A program made the translations under genes and the position numbers. This document shows, piece after piece, positions 20,415 to 30,041 of a DNA stretch of 64,000 nucleotides. The notes beneath the pieces are model-generated. The model had not been told where the DNA came from and searched no databases. It worked only from the letters and a program-made list of their open reading frames with translations. The DNA comes from Mesorhizobium xinjiangense (GTDB taxonomy: Bacteria > Pseudomonadota > Alphaproteobacteria > Rhizobiales > Rhizobiaceae): positions 1-64,000 of the forward strand of contig NZ_WOAC01000001.1 of NCBI RefSeq assembly GCF_009749525.1, written 5' to 3'. The stretch's first letter is position 1. Each line of letters opens with the position of its first letter.

Positions 20415-21553
20415 GCGACGCGGCGACCTTCGCGCCACACCGAACGGACCACCGGGATGTGCTCGTCGACCCGTACCCGCACCAGATCGGCGCGCTTGCC
20501 GATGGCGATCTCGCCGCGATCGGTGAGCCCCGTCGCCTCGGCCGGGTTCTTCGACACCATGGCGACGGCCTGCGGCAGCGAAATGGCGTCGACCACCTCG
20601 CCGAGGAAGAAGGCCGACTGGATCAGGCTGAACGGGATATAGTCCGACGACAGAATGTCGAGGCAGTCGCGCTCGGCCAGGTCGCGCGCCGAGACATTGC
20701 CGGAGTGCGAGCCGCCGCGCACGACGTTCGGCGCCCCCATGAGAACGCCGAGCCCCGACTTCTTGGATGCATCGGCGGCTTCCAGCGTGGTCGGAAATTC
20801 GGCCACGCGAATACCCTGCTCGACGGCCTCGGCGACATGCGCCTCGGTCGCGTCGTCATGGCTCGCCAGCACGATGCCGCGGGCCCGGCAGGCTTCCGAC
20901 AGGGCAACGCGATGCTTACCGGAATTGCGCGCCGATTGCGCCATCCGCGTCTCGCAAAAGCGTTTGAACTCTTCCTCGGTCAGCTTGAGCTTGCGTTGGT
21001 AATACATCGCGTAGGTGTCCAGATCGACGAACTGGCGCTGACCCGGAGCGTGATCCATCAGCGATGCCAGGCGGACGCGCGTGTCGCCATCGAAAAGCTC
21101 GAAACCCTCCAGGCAGTCGTCGGCCGAAACCTCGCAGCGCAAGTGGATGAAATGATCGGCGCGCAGGCGGTCATGGCGAACGCCGTCCTCGATCGCCTCG
21201 GCGAGACGGCGCATGTCCGCCGCCGTCATGTCGGGATCCTCGTCTATGCGAAGACCGACGCGCAACGCATCGAAGACGGTGGTGATACCGGAGGTCGCCA
21301 CCTGCGCATCGTGCGCCAGAACGGCGGCGAGCGGGTTCCAGCGCACCTTGGGACGCGGCGCGTAATGCCCCTCGAGATGATCGGTATGCAATTCGACAAG
21401 GCCGGGGATCACGTAGTCGCCCTCGAAATCCTCACCGGCGACAGGGCTGCGCGTAATATCGGCGATCCTGCCGTCGCGAACATGCACCGCACCTTCGACG
21501 ATTTCGTCGGCGAGAACGATACGGGCGTTGGCGAATGTGATGTCGTCGGACAT
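20411..21553 (-). CDS. phnM: ribose 1-methylphosphonate 5-triphosphate diphosphatase
   Basis: Amidohydrolase of 380 aa that releases pyrophosphate from the ribose-linked phosphonate triphosphate before C-P bond cleavage. The metal-binding motif HTDHLEGH is clear, with further ligands in ASHDD. The start MSDDITFANA lies one base past the stop of the DUF1045 gene. It overlaps phnN by 4 bases. Confidence 0.94.
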   Translation of the reverse strand: MSDDITFANARIVLADEIVEGAVHVRDGRIADITRSPVAGEDFEGDYVIPGLVELHTDHLEGHYAPRPKVRWNPLAAVLAHDAQVATSGITTVFDALRVGLRIDEDPDMTAADMRRLAEAIEDGVRHDRLRADHFIHLRCEVSADDCLEGFELFDGDTRVRLASLMDHAPGQRQFVDLDTYAMYYQRKLKLTEEEFKRFCETRMAQSARNSGKHRVALSEACRARGIVLASHDDATEAHVAEAVEQGIRVAEFPTTLEAADASKKSGLGVLMGAPNVVRGGSHSGNVSARDLAERDCLDILSSDYIPFSLIQSAFFLGEVVDAISLPQAVAMVSKNPAEATGLTDRGEIAIGKRADLVRVRVDEHIPVVRSVWREGRRVA

Positions 21554-21554
21554 G

Positions 21555-22262
21555 TCAGGCTGTCTTTCGTTGCTGTTCCTGCCCCAAACGCCGGAATGCA
21601 CGCACGGTGAAGGGCGCGCCGGGTTCCGGCTCCACGAACAGGGCAATGGAGGCGATTTCAAGGGGCTTCCCGACAAAATCGGCAAAGTGCTCGGCGACCG
21701 CGTCACGCAACCGATCGGCCTCCGCGCCCGAGGCGCGGCCGCTCAGCGTCATATGGAAACGGAACGCGTCGAAGACGTAGGGATAGCCCCACTGATGGAG
21801 ATATTTGAGCTCCTGCGGTTTCAGGCCGTCGGCGCCGCGGCGCGCAATATCCTCTTCCCGCATCGGCGCGCGGAAGCCGTCGAACGCCGTCACCACATTT
21901 TCGGCGAAGCGCTGCAGGGACTCGACCGGCGCCTCCGGCACCAGCGCGAAAAAGCCCGAAAGCTGGCGCGCGACGATCTGCGGAATGCTGAACGGCGTCG
22001 TTTCGGCACAAAATGCATCGAGCGCCTCTATCAGTTCGGCCTCGGTTTTGCCCGGCGCCAGTTCGAAAGGCGCCTTCAACGTCGCGTGAAAGCCGTAGCG
22101 GCGGGGCGAGGCGGTATGAAAGGCCAGTTCCGACCCGTTCATCGCCCCGACCGTTTCCTGCGCGATCGTCTCACCCGAAAAGGCGTCGCGGCCCAGCCAG
22201 CGCGTTGCTGCGCGGGTCAGCGGATGATCCTGGGAGGGCGTAAAATAGATTGCGTAGCGCAT
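21555..22262 (-). CDS. DUF1045 phosphonate-operon 2H phosphoesterase-like protein
   Basis: A 235-aa protein of the family often annotated as putative phosphonate metabolism protein (TIGR03223). It carries two H-x-T/S motifs of the 2H phosphoesterase superfamily, FHATLK and FHMTLS, so it may hydrolyse a cyclic phosphate or phosphodiester in the pathway. Its substrate is not established. It lies between phnE and phnM and is one base from phnM. Confidence 0.85.
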   Translation of the reverse strand: MRYAIYFTPSQDHPLTRAATRWLGRDAFSGETIAQETVGAMNGSELAFHTASPRRYGFHATLKAPFELAPGKTEAELIEALDAFCAETTPFSIPQIVARQLSGFFALVPEAPVESLQRFAENVVTAFDGFRAPMREEDIARRGADGLKPQELKYLHQWGYPYVFDAFRFHMTLSGRASGAEADRLRDAVAEHFADFVGKPLEIASIALFVEPEPGAPFTVRAFRRLGQEQQRKTA

Positions 22263-22375
22263 GAGTGTCCTGAGCCTGCCTGGTTCTTCGCCAAGCAGGA
22301 TGATCTACGCGATTTGCATGACAAAGTGACGAAGCTGGCTGGGCAAATCCCGACTATCAGAACGAACCGCAAAAG

Positions 22376-23896
22376 TCATCCACGCTGCAATCCTCCACCC
22401 ATCAGACGATGGCGTATGGCGCTGGAGAAGCCGTCGAACACGAATACGACGATCAGGATCAGCACCACCATATAGGCGACGTTTTCCCAATCCTGATTGG
22501 TGCGCATGGCTTCCCACAGCTTCAGGCCGATGCCGCCGGCGCCGACGGCGCCGATGATCGTCGCCGAGCGCGTATTGGATTCCCAGAAATAGAGCGACTG
22601 GCTCAAAAACACCGGCAGGATCTGCGGCACCACGCCATAGCGCTGCACCAGGGCCGGGGACGCTCCCACGGAACGCACGCCTTCGCGCTGCTTGTCGTCG
22701 ATGTTTTCCAGCGTCTCGGAATAGAGCTTGCCGAAGGTGCCGGTGTCGGTGAAGAAGATCGCCGAAATGCCGGCCAGCGGCCCGGGGCCGAAAGCGCGCG
22801 TGAAGAACAGCGCCCAGATCAGCATGTCGACCGAGCGCAGGAAGTCGAAGAGGCGCTTGAGCAATTGGTTTGCAATGCGATTGGGCATGATGTTGCGCGC
22901 CGCCGCAAAGGCCAGCGGAAAGGCGAGCGCGGTCGCCAGCACCGTGCCGGCAAAGGCCATGACGATGGTCTGAAGCAGTTTCAGCCAGACATCGCCGTGC
23001 TGCCATTCGGCATTGTTGACGACGTTGTTCCAGGCGAGCGCCGCGTTCGACATTAGCGGATCGATGCGTTCGCCAAAGGCGACCAGGGTCATCACTTCAC
23101 CGATCGGCTTGCCCCAGAAAGGCGACCGGGTATCGAACAGGAAGTTCTCCCAGCCCCAGAAACGGTGACGGATCTTGACCTCGTCGTCCTCGATTTCGGC
23201 GCGGCCGGCAAAGCCGAAGCGCAGGATGACCTTTTCGCCCGGTGCACGCTGGCTGGCCCAGGCCGGCAGCGGCCCTGCCGCGTCGACACTTTCATTACGC
23301 CGAATATCGAGGACCAATTCGTCGCCTCCGCGCGTGGCGACGACCTGTCCCGGGCGGATGTCGAGCGTGGCGGCGCCGATCTCGACCATGGCGCGCACGA
23401 CCGCCTCCTCGCGCACGAGTTCGGGTAGGGCCGGCCCGTCAGGCGCATCGGCCGCGTCCGCGCCGCCGGTCGGCGCAGGCTTGCCGCCAACCGTGCCGAG
23501 GAAGCTACCCGAGGACGACTGCATGCCGCCGCCGGAACCGCCGGCGCCTGCCTTCGTGACCTCGACCTCGGCGCTCTCCGTCGTCACCCAACCTGGTTGT
23601 GGATCGTCGCCCAACGGCGAGAAGCGCGGATAGGAAATTTCCAGATGGTTGTCGCCGAACGCGACATCCGGGCGCACCTCGTAGGACACCCAGTCGGCCA
23701 GATAGTTGCCGGCAATGTCCCAATTGCCGCCCGCAAACACGGTCCCGATGGCAAAGAACCACCAGGCGAAGGCGAGATAGGCGACGATGCCGGCCGCAAG
23801 GAGCCAGCCCGTCACGCGATGGCGCAAGGAGCCGGAGAAGGCGGCCACATGGCGCGCAGCGATCTCGTCGACCTCGGCGGTAGACAATGTGCTCAT
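22376..23896 (-). CDS. phnE: phosphonate ABC transporter permease (second)
   Basis: Inner-membrane permease of 506 aa. The last ~230 residues form the binding-protein-dependent permease domain, with the coupling loop segment GAVGAGGIGLKLWEA. The N-terminal ~45 residues plus TM1 (AGIVAYLAFAWWFFAIG) are followed by an unusually large extracytoplasmic region of about 200 residues with a Gly/Ser-rich linker (GGSGGGMQSSSG) before the permease core. E. coli PhnE has about 280 residues. It starts 4 bp after the other phnE. Confidence 0.88.
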   Translation of the reverse strand: MSTLSTAEVDEIAARHVAAFSGSLRHRVTGWLLAAGIVAYLAFAWWFFAIGTVFAGGNWDIAGNYLADWVSYEVRPDVAFGDNHLEISYPRFSPLGDDPQPGWVTTESAEVEVTKAGAGGSGGGMQSSSGSFLGTVGGKPAPTGGADAADAPDGPALPELVREEAVVRAMVEIGAATLDIRPGQVVATRGGDELVLDIRRNESVDAAGPLPAWASQRAPGEKVILRFGFAGRAEIEDDEVKIRHRFWGWENFLFDTRSPFWGKPIGEVMTLVAFGERIDPLMSNAALAWNNVVNNAEWQHGDVWLKLLQTIVMAFAGTVLATALAFPLAFAAARNIMPNRIANQLLKRLFDFLRSVDMLIWALFFTRAFGPGPLAGISAIFFTDTGTFGKLYSETLENIDDKQREGVRSVGASPALVQRYGVVPQILPVFLSQSLYFWESNTRSATIIGAVGAGGIGLKLWEAMRTNQDWENVAYMVVLILIVVFVFDGFSSAIRHRLMGGGLQRG

Positions 23897-23900
23897 GAGA

Positions 23901-24869
23901 TTAACCTCCGCGGCCGAAATCGAAGGCCTGCGCCCCGACAATGCGCTTGCGCAGCCAGGCCGAAAACTGGTCGACGGCGACGATGGTGGTGAACAGCAAC
24001 AGCACGATGGCCAGCGTCTTGGCCTCGTGGCCGCGGCTGATCGACAGCCTCAGCGCCTCGCCGATGCCGCCGCCGCCGACGGCACCGATGATGGTGGAGG
24101 CGCGCACATTGATCTCGAAGCGCAGCAGCCCGTAGCTCAGAAAGTTCGGCATGACCTGCGGCACGATCGAGAACCAGACGCGCTCGATCCAGTTGCCGCC
24201 GGCTGCGCGCAGCCCTTCCTCGGCCCGCATGTCGGCGTTCTCCACGACCTCGAAGAACATCTTGCCGAGCGCGCCGATCGTGTGGATCGTCACGGCCAGC
24301 ATGGCCGGCACGGCGCCGAGCGAGAAGACGGCGAGGAAGAAGCCGGCAATGACGATTTCCGGAAAGGCGCGAAGCACCTCCATGAAGCGGCGGACGAAAA
24401 AACGCAGCCAGCGATTGACCGCCAGGTTCTTCGCCGCCAGGAAGCAGAGGCAGAAGCCGGCGCCGAATCCGATCAGGGTCGAGACCGCCGCGATGTTGAG
24501 CGTCTCGATCATCTTGTAGAAATATTCCGGCAGATAGAGCGTCTCCGTCAGATAGACGCGTCCCTCGGGATAATTGAACTTGAGGCTGCCGTCGTCATAG
24601 GGCGAGGGCAGGTCGAACAGCGCCCGCCAGACCTCCATGCCGTCGCGCGGGACGAGCATGGAAATGAAGTCGAAGAAATGCGGCAGCCGGTCCCAGAACT
24701 TGCCGGCATTGGTGGCATTGGCAAACCAGAGCGAGCCGCCCATGGCGACGGTGAACAGGACCAAGCCGAGGATTGTGTGGAGGCGCCTGCGTCCGGCCAG
24801 TTCGCGCCAATGGCGTTCGACGGTCCGGCCGGCTTCCGACAATGCCGGGAAATGGGTGGTTGTGGTCAT
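23901..24869 (-). CDS. phnE: phosphonate ABC transporter permease (first)
   Basis: Inner-membrane permease of 322 aa partnering the second PhnE as a heterodimer. An N-terminal TM (LGLVLFTVAMGGSLWF) is followed by a ~70-residue periplasmic loop and the core TMs, with the coupling loop GAVGGGGIGEALRLS. ATG at 24869 was chosen because the longer frame adds residues without homology. It lies downstream of phnD. Confidence 0.92.
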   Translation of the reverse strand: MTTTTHFPALSEAGRTVERHWRELAGRRRLHTILGLVLFTVAMGGSLWFANATNAGKFWDRLPHFFDFISMLVPRDGMEVWRALFDLPSPYDDGSLKFNYPEGRVYLTETLYLPEYFYKMIETLNIAAVSTLIGFGAGFCLCFLAAKNLAVNRWLRFFVRRFMEVLRAFPEIVIAGFFLAVFSLGAVPAMLAVTIHTIGALGKMFFEVVENADMRAEEGLRAAGGNWIERVWFSIVPQVMPNFLSYGLLRFEINVRASTIIGAVGGGGIGEALRLSISRGHEAKTLAIVLLLFTTIVAVDQFSAWLRKRIVGAQAFDFGRGG

Positions 24870-25020
24870 GGAAATGGACTTTTGCGCCCGCATTGGTGAA
24901 ATCATTGTCGACGCCACCCCCGGCCGGTCGATCCCCCTTGCGCGGCAGTGGGCCTCTCCCCGATCCGGTCTGGACGGGCGGGAAGAGGACCTGGTCAGGA
25001 TTGTGCCGAAGCGTTTGCGC

Positions 25021-25929
25021 TTACGAGCCGATCTTCGACTTGCGCGCGTCGATGATCGGCTTGTAGAAGGCCGGCGTGACCTCGGTGTAGCTCTTGTAGT
25101 CGCCGCCCTGGATGGCCGAGAAGCATTCCGGATCGCTCTCCGGCAGTGTCATCATGAAATCCTTGAACTTGGCCTTCATGTCGGTATCCATCGAGGTGCG
25201 CACGACAACCGGGCCGTTCGGGATAAGCGGCGACTTCCACAGCTCGACAAGGTTGTCCATGTCGAGGATGCCCTTGTCGACCATCTTTCTGAGATTGCCC
25301 GAGGTGTAGCCGTCGGAGAAGTCGCCGACGCCCGAGGCCCAGGTCGTGCCGGCGTCGAACGTGCCCTTGACGACCTCGAGCACCAGGTTTTCATGGCCGC
25401 CGCCGAAGCCCGTCTCGGAGAAGAAGTCCTTGATGTCGGCGCCGACATCGCCCGGCAGGGTGACGGAGGGGACGAGGAAGCCTGAGGTGGAATCGGGGTC
25501 GGCGAAGCCGAGCTTCTTGCCCTTCATGTCCTCCAGCTTGCTCATGCCGGAATCCTTGCGGGCGACCATGACAGAATGATAGCCGGTGGACCCGTCAGTC
25601 TGGACCGTCGTCAGGATCGGCTCGACGGCGTCCGGGTTCTCCAGATAGACCTTGGCATAGGCCGAAGCGCCGAGCTCGGCATAATCGAGCGTGCCGCCGA
25701 GAAGCCCCTGCACCACGCCGTCATAGTCGGCCGCCGGGAACAGCGACACCTTCTCGACGCCGAGAACCTCCGGCAAGGTGTCGACCATGCATTGAAAGTT
25801 GCGCAGACGGTCGGCTTCGTTCTCGCCGCCGAGGATGCCGATGCGGAACTCCTTCAAGTCTTCCGCCTGCGCGGAACCGACCATGAGCGCGCCGAAGGCG
25901 ACGGCGCCGAGAAGTGCTTTCCTGAACAT
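25021..25929 (-). CDS. phnD: phosphonate ABC transporter substrate-binding protein
   Basis: Periplasmic binding protein of 302 aa capturing phosphonates for PhnCE. The signal peptide MFRKALLGAVAFGALMVGSA ends in AQA before EDLKEF. The typical segments FPAADYDGVVQGLLGG, STGYHSVMVARKDSG and FADPDSTSGFLVP form the phosphonate pocket in homologues. It is preceded by phnC on the same strand. Confidence 0.95.
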   Translation of the reverse strand: MFRKALLGAVAFGALMVGSAQAEDLKEFRIGILGGENEADRLRNFQCMVDTLPEVLGVEKVSLFPAADYDGVVQGLLGGTLDYAELGASAYAKVYLENPDAVEPILTTVQTDGSTGYHSVMVARKDSGMSKLEDMKGKKLGFADPDSTSGFLVPSVTLPGDVGADIKDFFSETGFGGGHENLVLEVVKGTFDAGTTWASGVGDFSDGYTSGNLRKMVDKGILDMDNLVELWKSPLIPNGPVVVRTSMDTDMKAKFKDFMMTLPESDPECFSAIQGGDYKSYTEVTPAFYKPIIDARKSKIGS

Positions 25930-26018
25930 GGATATGTCTCCCGTATGGACCGGCACTGGACCGGCAATTTCCATTTGTTTCGCAATGGCCTCTTACGCGG
26001 GCAAGACGATCACGCCTC

Positions 26019-26861
26019 TCAGGGGCCAGCGAATGCAGGCTCCAGGGAGGCGGCTGATGCTTTGACCTTCGGACGCTTGGCCGAGATGGCTGTCGAGGTG
26101 ATGTCCTCGGAAATCTCCGAATCATCCCCTTCGGCGCCGTAGATCATGCGCACGGCTTGCGCCGTCAGGTTCTCGGGCGGACCGTCGAAGACGATCCTGC
26201 CGGCAGCCATGCCTATGACGCGGCTGCAGTAGCTGCGCGCCGTATCCAGCGTGTGAAGGTTGGTGATGACGGTGATGCCGTCGCGCCGATTGATGTCGGC
26301 CAGCGAATCCATGACGATCTTGGCATTCAGCGGATCGAGCGAGGCGATCGGCTCGTCGGCCAGGATGACCCGCGGCTGCTGCATCAGCGCCCGGGCGATG
26401 GCCACGCGTTGCTGCTGGCCGCCCGAAAGCGTGCCGGCGCCCTGCAGCGCGGCCTGCGCGATGCCGAGCCTTTCCAGCGCGGCGATCGCCATGGCGCGCT
26501 CCTCGCGCGAAAAAATGCCGAGCAGATTGAGCGCCGTCGAGCGATAGTTAAGGCGCCCCAGAAGGACGTTGGTCAGCACGTCGAGGCGCGGCACCAGGTT
26601 GAACTGCTGAAAGATCATCGCGCAGTCGCGCTGCCATGCGCGAAGGCCCGCGCCCTTGAGCGCCGACACCTCGGTGTCGCAGTAGCGGATCGCCCCGCCG
26701 CTCGGATCGATCAGCCGGTTGATCATGCGCAGCAATGTCGACTTGCCGGCGCCGGAGCGCCCGATGACGCCGACCATCTGGCCGTTGGGGATTTCGAAAT
26801 CGACATTGTCGACGGCAACGTTGCTACCGAAACGGCGCGTCACCTTGCGGATTTCCAGCAT
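26019..26861 (-). CDS. phnC: phosphonate ABC transporter ATP-binding protein
   Basis: ATPase of 280 aa powering the PhnDE importer. Walker [10 protein letters not shown], signature LSGGQQQRV and Walker B VILADEP are all intact. The C-terminus has a ~25-residue extension beyond the usual end. A strong Pho box lies 74 bp upstream, so this gene heads a transcript phnC-D-E-E-DUF1045-M-N. Confidence 0.95.
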   Translation of the reverse strand: MLEIRKVTRRFGSNVAVDNVDFEIPNGQMVGVIGRSGAGKSTLLRMINRLIDPSGGAIRYCDTEVSALKGAGLRAWQRDCAMIFQQFNLVPRLDVLTNVLLGRLNYRSTALNLLGIFSREERAMAIAALERLGIAQAALQGAGTLSGGQQQRVAIARALMQQPRVILADEPIASLDPLNAKIVMDSLADINRRDGITVITNLHTLDTARSYCSRVIGMAAGRIVFDGPPENLTAQAVRMIYGAEGDDSEISEDITSTAISAKRPKVKASAASLEPAFAGP

Positions 26862-26934
26862 TGCGGCTTCCCTGTCTGGCCCTTGCTTTCGGCCGTTCTT
26901 GACGACTTCGCTAACGAAGCCGGATGAAGCTGCA

Positions 26935-26952
26935 ATGTCAGGATGATGTCAG
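26935..26952 (-). promoter_or_regulatory. Pho box upstream of phnC
   Basis: On the minus strand CTGACAT-CATC-CTGACAT is a perfect 7-bp direct repeat at 11-bp spacing. Each half matches the PhoB half-site CTGTCAT at 6 of 7 bases. It implies activation by PhoB under phosphate limitation. Confidence 0.8.
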
Positions 26953-27018
26953 TTCTGTAACGGTCCACAATGGGCCGGCGGCGGCGCGAAAATCACGCTC
27001 CGGCAGCGGAGCAGGCGA

Positions 27019-27528
27019 TCAGCCGCTCGGCGGGATCATGCGCACGAAGCGCCGCTCGAACCAGCGGCGAAGCATCTTCTTTTCGTAGCCGTAGGGACGG
27101 TCGGCATAGACGGATCGCGCGCCCCACAAATAGGTCATGTCGGTGACCCGTTCCTCGGCCTCGATGACCGGCCTGCCGTTCTGCCTGAGTGTGTAGCGCA
27201 ATGTGAAGGAAGGCGGGGTGATGTCGCGCATGATGCGCACATCCCTCCATTCGCCGCGCCAGGGTTCATGATCGCCGGCAAGGTCGATGTTGAGGATCTC
27301 GACACGCAGGGCCTGCCCCTTTTTCAGGTAGCGTTCGCCGAGATACTGCAAATAGCCGTCGACCGCCTTCAGCGATCGCGCTCCGCCGGCCGCGCCGTAA
27401 TCGTCGTCGATGTCGCGATAGCGCTCGGGATGAACGAAAACGACCTCGACGGCGCCCGCGGCCTGGCTTGGGTTTGGCGTCACCGTCAGCAGGGCCAGGG
27501 CGCCGGCGGCTGCGAGCAAGCGAAACAT
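27019..27528 (-). CDS. DUF3016 domain protein
   Basis: A 169-aa exported protein with signal peptide MFRLLAAAGALALLTVTPNP up to SQAA. Family-typical segments are VEVVFVHPERYRDI, ILNIDLAGDHEPWRG and RVTDMTYLW. Its function is unknown. It lies inside the phn cluster on the same strand, between the hexapeptide transferase gene and phnC, with 111-157 bp gaps on both sides, so it may be an independent insertion. Confidence 0.82.
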   Translation of the reverse strand: MFRLLAAAGALALLTVTPNPSQAAGAVEVVFVHPERYRDIDDDYGAAGGARSLKAVDGYLQYLGERYLKKGQALRVEILNIDLAGDHEPWRGEWRDVRIMRDITPPSFTLRYTLRQNGRPVIEAEERVTDMTYLWGARSVYADRPYGYEKKMLRRWFERRFVRMIPPSG

Positions 27529-27639
27529 GACGACCTCCCGTTCCGGCCGCCCGATTCTATCCCCACGCCGGCAATCGGGAAAGCGCAGGCCGTATCAACT
27601 CGCGGTGAGAACCGCGCGAGGCGGCAACGGCGCGGTGTG

Positions 27640-28254
27640 TCAGGCCTCGTATTTCTCCAGGAACGCCTCGGCCTCCATTTGGCGAAAGTCCTCAAGCGCC
27701 GCGCGCAGGCGCTGGTGATCCCAGTCCCACCAGGCCAGCGCCTGGAAGCGCTCGGCGAGCGGACGGGAAAAGCGCTCGCGGATCGGCCGGGCCGGAACGC
27801 CGGCGACGATCGTGTAGGGCGCGACGTCGCGCGTCACCACGGCGCCCGAGCCGACCACGGCGCCATCACCGATGGTGACACCCGGCAAGACGGTCGAGCC
27901 GTGGCCGAGCCAGGTGTCGTGACCGATCGAGACCTTGTTTGCCCGCCGCCAGTCGAAGAACTCGTCCTCGTGCTCGGCATCCGGCCAGTAATCCGACGCG
28001 CGGTAGGTGAAGTGGTGAAGCGTGGGCCGCCATGTCGGGTGGTTGGTGGCGTTGATGCGCACGGCGGCGGCGATATTGGCGAACTTGCCGATGACGGCGC
28101 ACCAGGCGCCGCAGTCCTGCATCAGATAGGAATAGTCGCCGAGCACGGAATCATGGAAACGCGTGCGCGCGGCGACCTCGGTGAAGCGGCCGAGCGTCGA
28201 ACCATCGACCTCGGCCGTCGGGTCGACGAGCGGCTCTTCGGTCAACCTTGTCAT
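27640..28254 (-). CDS. phosphonate-cluster hexapeptide-repeat transferase
   Basis: A 204-aa left-handed beta-helix acyltransferase-like protein of the type found in phn operons (TIGR03308). Hexapeptide turns are visible in [20 protein letters not shown] and [20 protein letters not shown], ending in the VAGVPARPI motif. Acetyl-CoA-dependent modification of a phosphonate is plausible but unproven. The ATG overlaps the phnL stop by 4 bases, showing coupling. Confidence 0.85.
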   Translation of the reverse strand: MTRLTEEPLVDPTAEVDGSTLGRFTEVAARTRFHDSVLGDYSYLMQDCGAWCAVIGKFANIAAAVRINATNHPTWRPTLHHFTYRASDYWPDAEHEDEFFDWRRANKVSIGHDTWLGHGSTVLPGVTIGDGAVVGSGAVVTRDVAPYTIVAGVPARPIRERFSRPLAERFQALAWWDWDHQRLRAALEDFRQMEAEAFLEKYEA

Positions 28255-28958
28255 GCCGCGGCCCTTTCCGGCGCGAACCGTGTCACGTCGATCATCCGGT
28301 CGGCGACGACGTCGCGCACATCCTGGTCGTGGAAGATGCCGAGCAGCGCCACGCCCGCGGCCTTCTTCTGCGCGATCATGTCGACGACGACCGCGCGGTT
28401 CTTCGCGTCCAGCGACGCCGTCGGCTCGTCGAGCAGCAGGACGGGGTGCCCGGTGATGAAGCCGCGGGCGATGTTGACGCGCTGCTGCTCGCCGCCGGAG
28501 AAGGTGGCCGGCGGCAGGCTCCACAGCCGTTCCGGCAGGTTGAGCCGCGACAGGAGGGTGCGCGCCTTGTCGCGCGCGTCGTCGCGATTGCGGCCAAGCG
28601 CGACGAGCGGCTCGGCCACCACATCGAGGGCGGACACGCGCGGCACGGTGCGCAGGAACTGGCTGACATAGCCGATCGTGTCGCGCCTTATGGCGAGGAT
28701 GGTGCGCGGGCTGGCGCCCGCCATGTCGATCAGCTCGCCCTTGTGATCGACGATGATCTGGCCGGTGTCGACGGCGTAGTTGCCGTAGAGCATCTTCAGG
28801 ACCGAGCTTTTGCCTGCGCCGGAGGGGCCGCCGAGGACCGCGCATTCGCCGGCCTTCAGGGCAAACGACACGTCCTTAACGACCGGCAGTGCAATGCCGC
28901 CCTGCAAATGCATGGTGAAGCTCTTGGCGACATCGGAGACGACGAGCGGGGTGGGCAT
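28251..28958 (-). CDS. phnL: C-P lyase subunit PhnL (ABC-type ATPase)
   Basis: ABC-type ATPase of 235 aa required for formation of the ribose-triphosphate-linked phosphonate with PhnGHI. Walker [11 protein letters not shown], signature FSGGEQQRV and Walker [10 protein letters not shown] are intact. ATG at 28958 fixes the family N-terminus [14 protein letters not shown]. Upstream lies a 155-bp palindromic repeat that separates it from phnK. Confidence 0.94.
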   Translation of the reverse strand: MPTPLVVSDVAKSFTMHLQGGIALPVVKDVSFALKAGECAVLGGPSGAGKSSVLKMLYGNYAVDTGQIIVDHKGELIDMAGASPRTILAIRRDTIGYVSQFLRTVPRVSALDVVAEPLVALGRNRDDARDKARTLLSRLNLPERLWSLPPATFSGGEQQRVNIARGFITGHPVLLLDEPTASLDAKNRAVVVDMIAQKKAAGVALLGIFHDQDVRDVVADRMIDVTRFAPERAAA

Positions 28959-29027
28959 TAGTGGTGTCCTTCCGCGCAATGCGCAACAGGGCCGGTCCTC
29001 GTTCTCCAATTGGTGCGCCCTGTGTTG

Positions 29028-29182
29028 CCCCCCTCTGTCCTGCCGGACATCTCCCCCGCAAGGGGGGAGATCAGACGGCCGCTTGCCTGCCGAATCGTCA
29101 GCGACGCCGGCGATTGGCGAAGGCTGAACTGACATCCAATCTCCCCCCTTGCGGGGGAGATGGCCGGCAGGCCAGAGGGGGG
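29028..29182. repeat. rhizobial palindromic intergenic repeat, copy 1
   Basis: The outer arms CCCCCTCTGTCCTGCCGGAC and the reverse complement of the right end pair over about 45 bp. Each arm holds a smaller hairpin CTCCCCCGCAAGGGGGAG. It fills the phnL/phnK gap. Copy 2 at 30042-30194 has the same orientation and shares the internal segment CGGCGATTGGCGAAGG. Confidence 0.9.
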
Positions 29183-29220
29183 TGCGAACGGGTGTGGTGC
29201 TGCTGCGAAGGAAACCATCA

Positions 29221-30009
29221 TCACACCTGCAGGATCGAGGAAACGAGAAGCTGGGTGTAGGGCGCGTGCGGGTCGTCGAGCACCCGGTCGGTGAGACCCG
29301 CTTCCACCACGTGCCCCTCCTTCATGACCATGATGCGGTGCGACAGGAGCCGGGCCACGGCGAGGTCGTGGGTCACCACGATGGCCGCCAGGCCGAGATC
29401 GGTCACCAGGCCGCGCAACAGGTCGAGGAGACGCGCCTGCACGGAAACGTCGAGACCTCCGGTCGGCTCGTCCATGAAGACGAGCCGCGGCGCGGTGACG
29501 AGGTTGCGGGCGATCTGCAGGCGCTGGCGCATGCCGCCGGAAAAGGCGCGCGGCTCGTCGTCGACCCGGTCCTCGGCGATCTCGACGCGGCCCAGCCAGT
29601 CGGTCGCGGTCTCGCGGATACGCCCGTAATGCCGGTCGCCCACCGCCATCAACCGCTCGCCGACATTGGCGCCGGCCGAGACCGTCATCCTGAGACCGTC
29701 GGCGGGGTTCTGGTGCACGAAACCCCAATCGGTGCGCATGAGAAAGCGCCGCTCGGCCTCGCTCATGCGGTAGAGGTCGCGCCAATCGCCGTCGCGCATG
29801 CGGTAGGAGACGGTGCCCGATGTCGGCATGAGGCGGGTCGACAGGCAGTTGAGCAGCGTCGTCTTGCCCGAGCCCGATTCGCCGACGACGGCCAACACCT
29901 CGCCCGGCCACAATTCGAAGGAGACGTCCTGGCAGCCGACACGGGCGCCGTAGGATTTCGACAGCGACGAAACGCGCAGGAGGGGGATGTCGTCTTCGGT
30001 AATGCTCAC
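29221..30009 (-). CDS. phnK: C-P lyase subunit PhnK (ABC-type ATPase)
   Basis: ABC-type ATPase of 262 aa that binds the PhnGHIJ core complex. Walker A GESGSGKTT, the Q-loop FVHQNPADGLRM, signature FSGGMRQRL and Walker B LVFMDEPTG are intact. The gene is flanked on both sides by related ~155-bp palindromic repeats in the same orientation, so it is separated from phnJ and phnL instead of overlapping them. Confidence 0.95.
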   Translation of the reverse strand: MSITEDDIPLLRVSSLSKSYGARVGCQDVSFELWPGEVLAVVGESGSGKTTLLNCLSTRLMPTSGTVSYRMRDGDWRDLYRMSEAERRFLMRTDWGFVHQNPADGLRMTVSAGANVGERLMAVGDRHYGRIRETATDWLGRVEIAEDRVDDEPRAFSGGMRQRLQIARNLVTAPRLVFMDEPTGGLDVSVQARLLDLLRGLVTDLGLAAIVVTHDLAVARLLSHRIMVMKEGHVVEAGLTDRVLDDPHAPYTQLLVSSILQV

Positions 30010-30041
30010 AGCAATGTCTCCAAGAATCGCGCTCTACGTTG

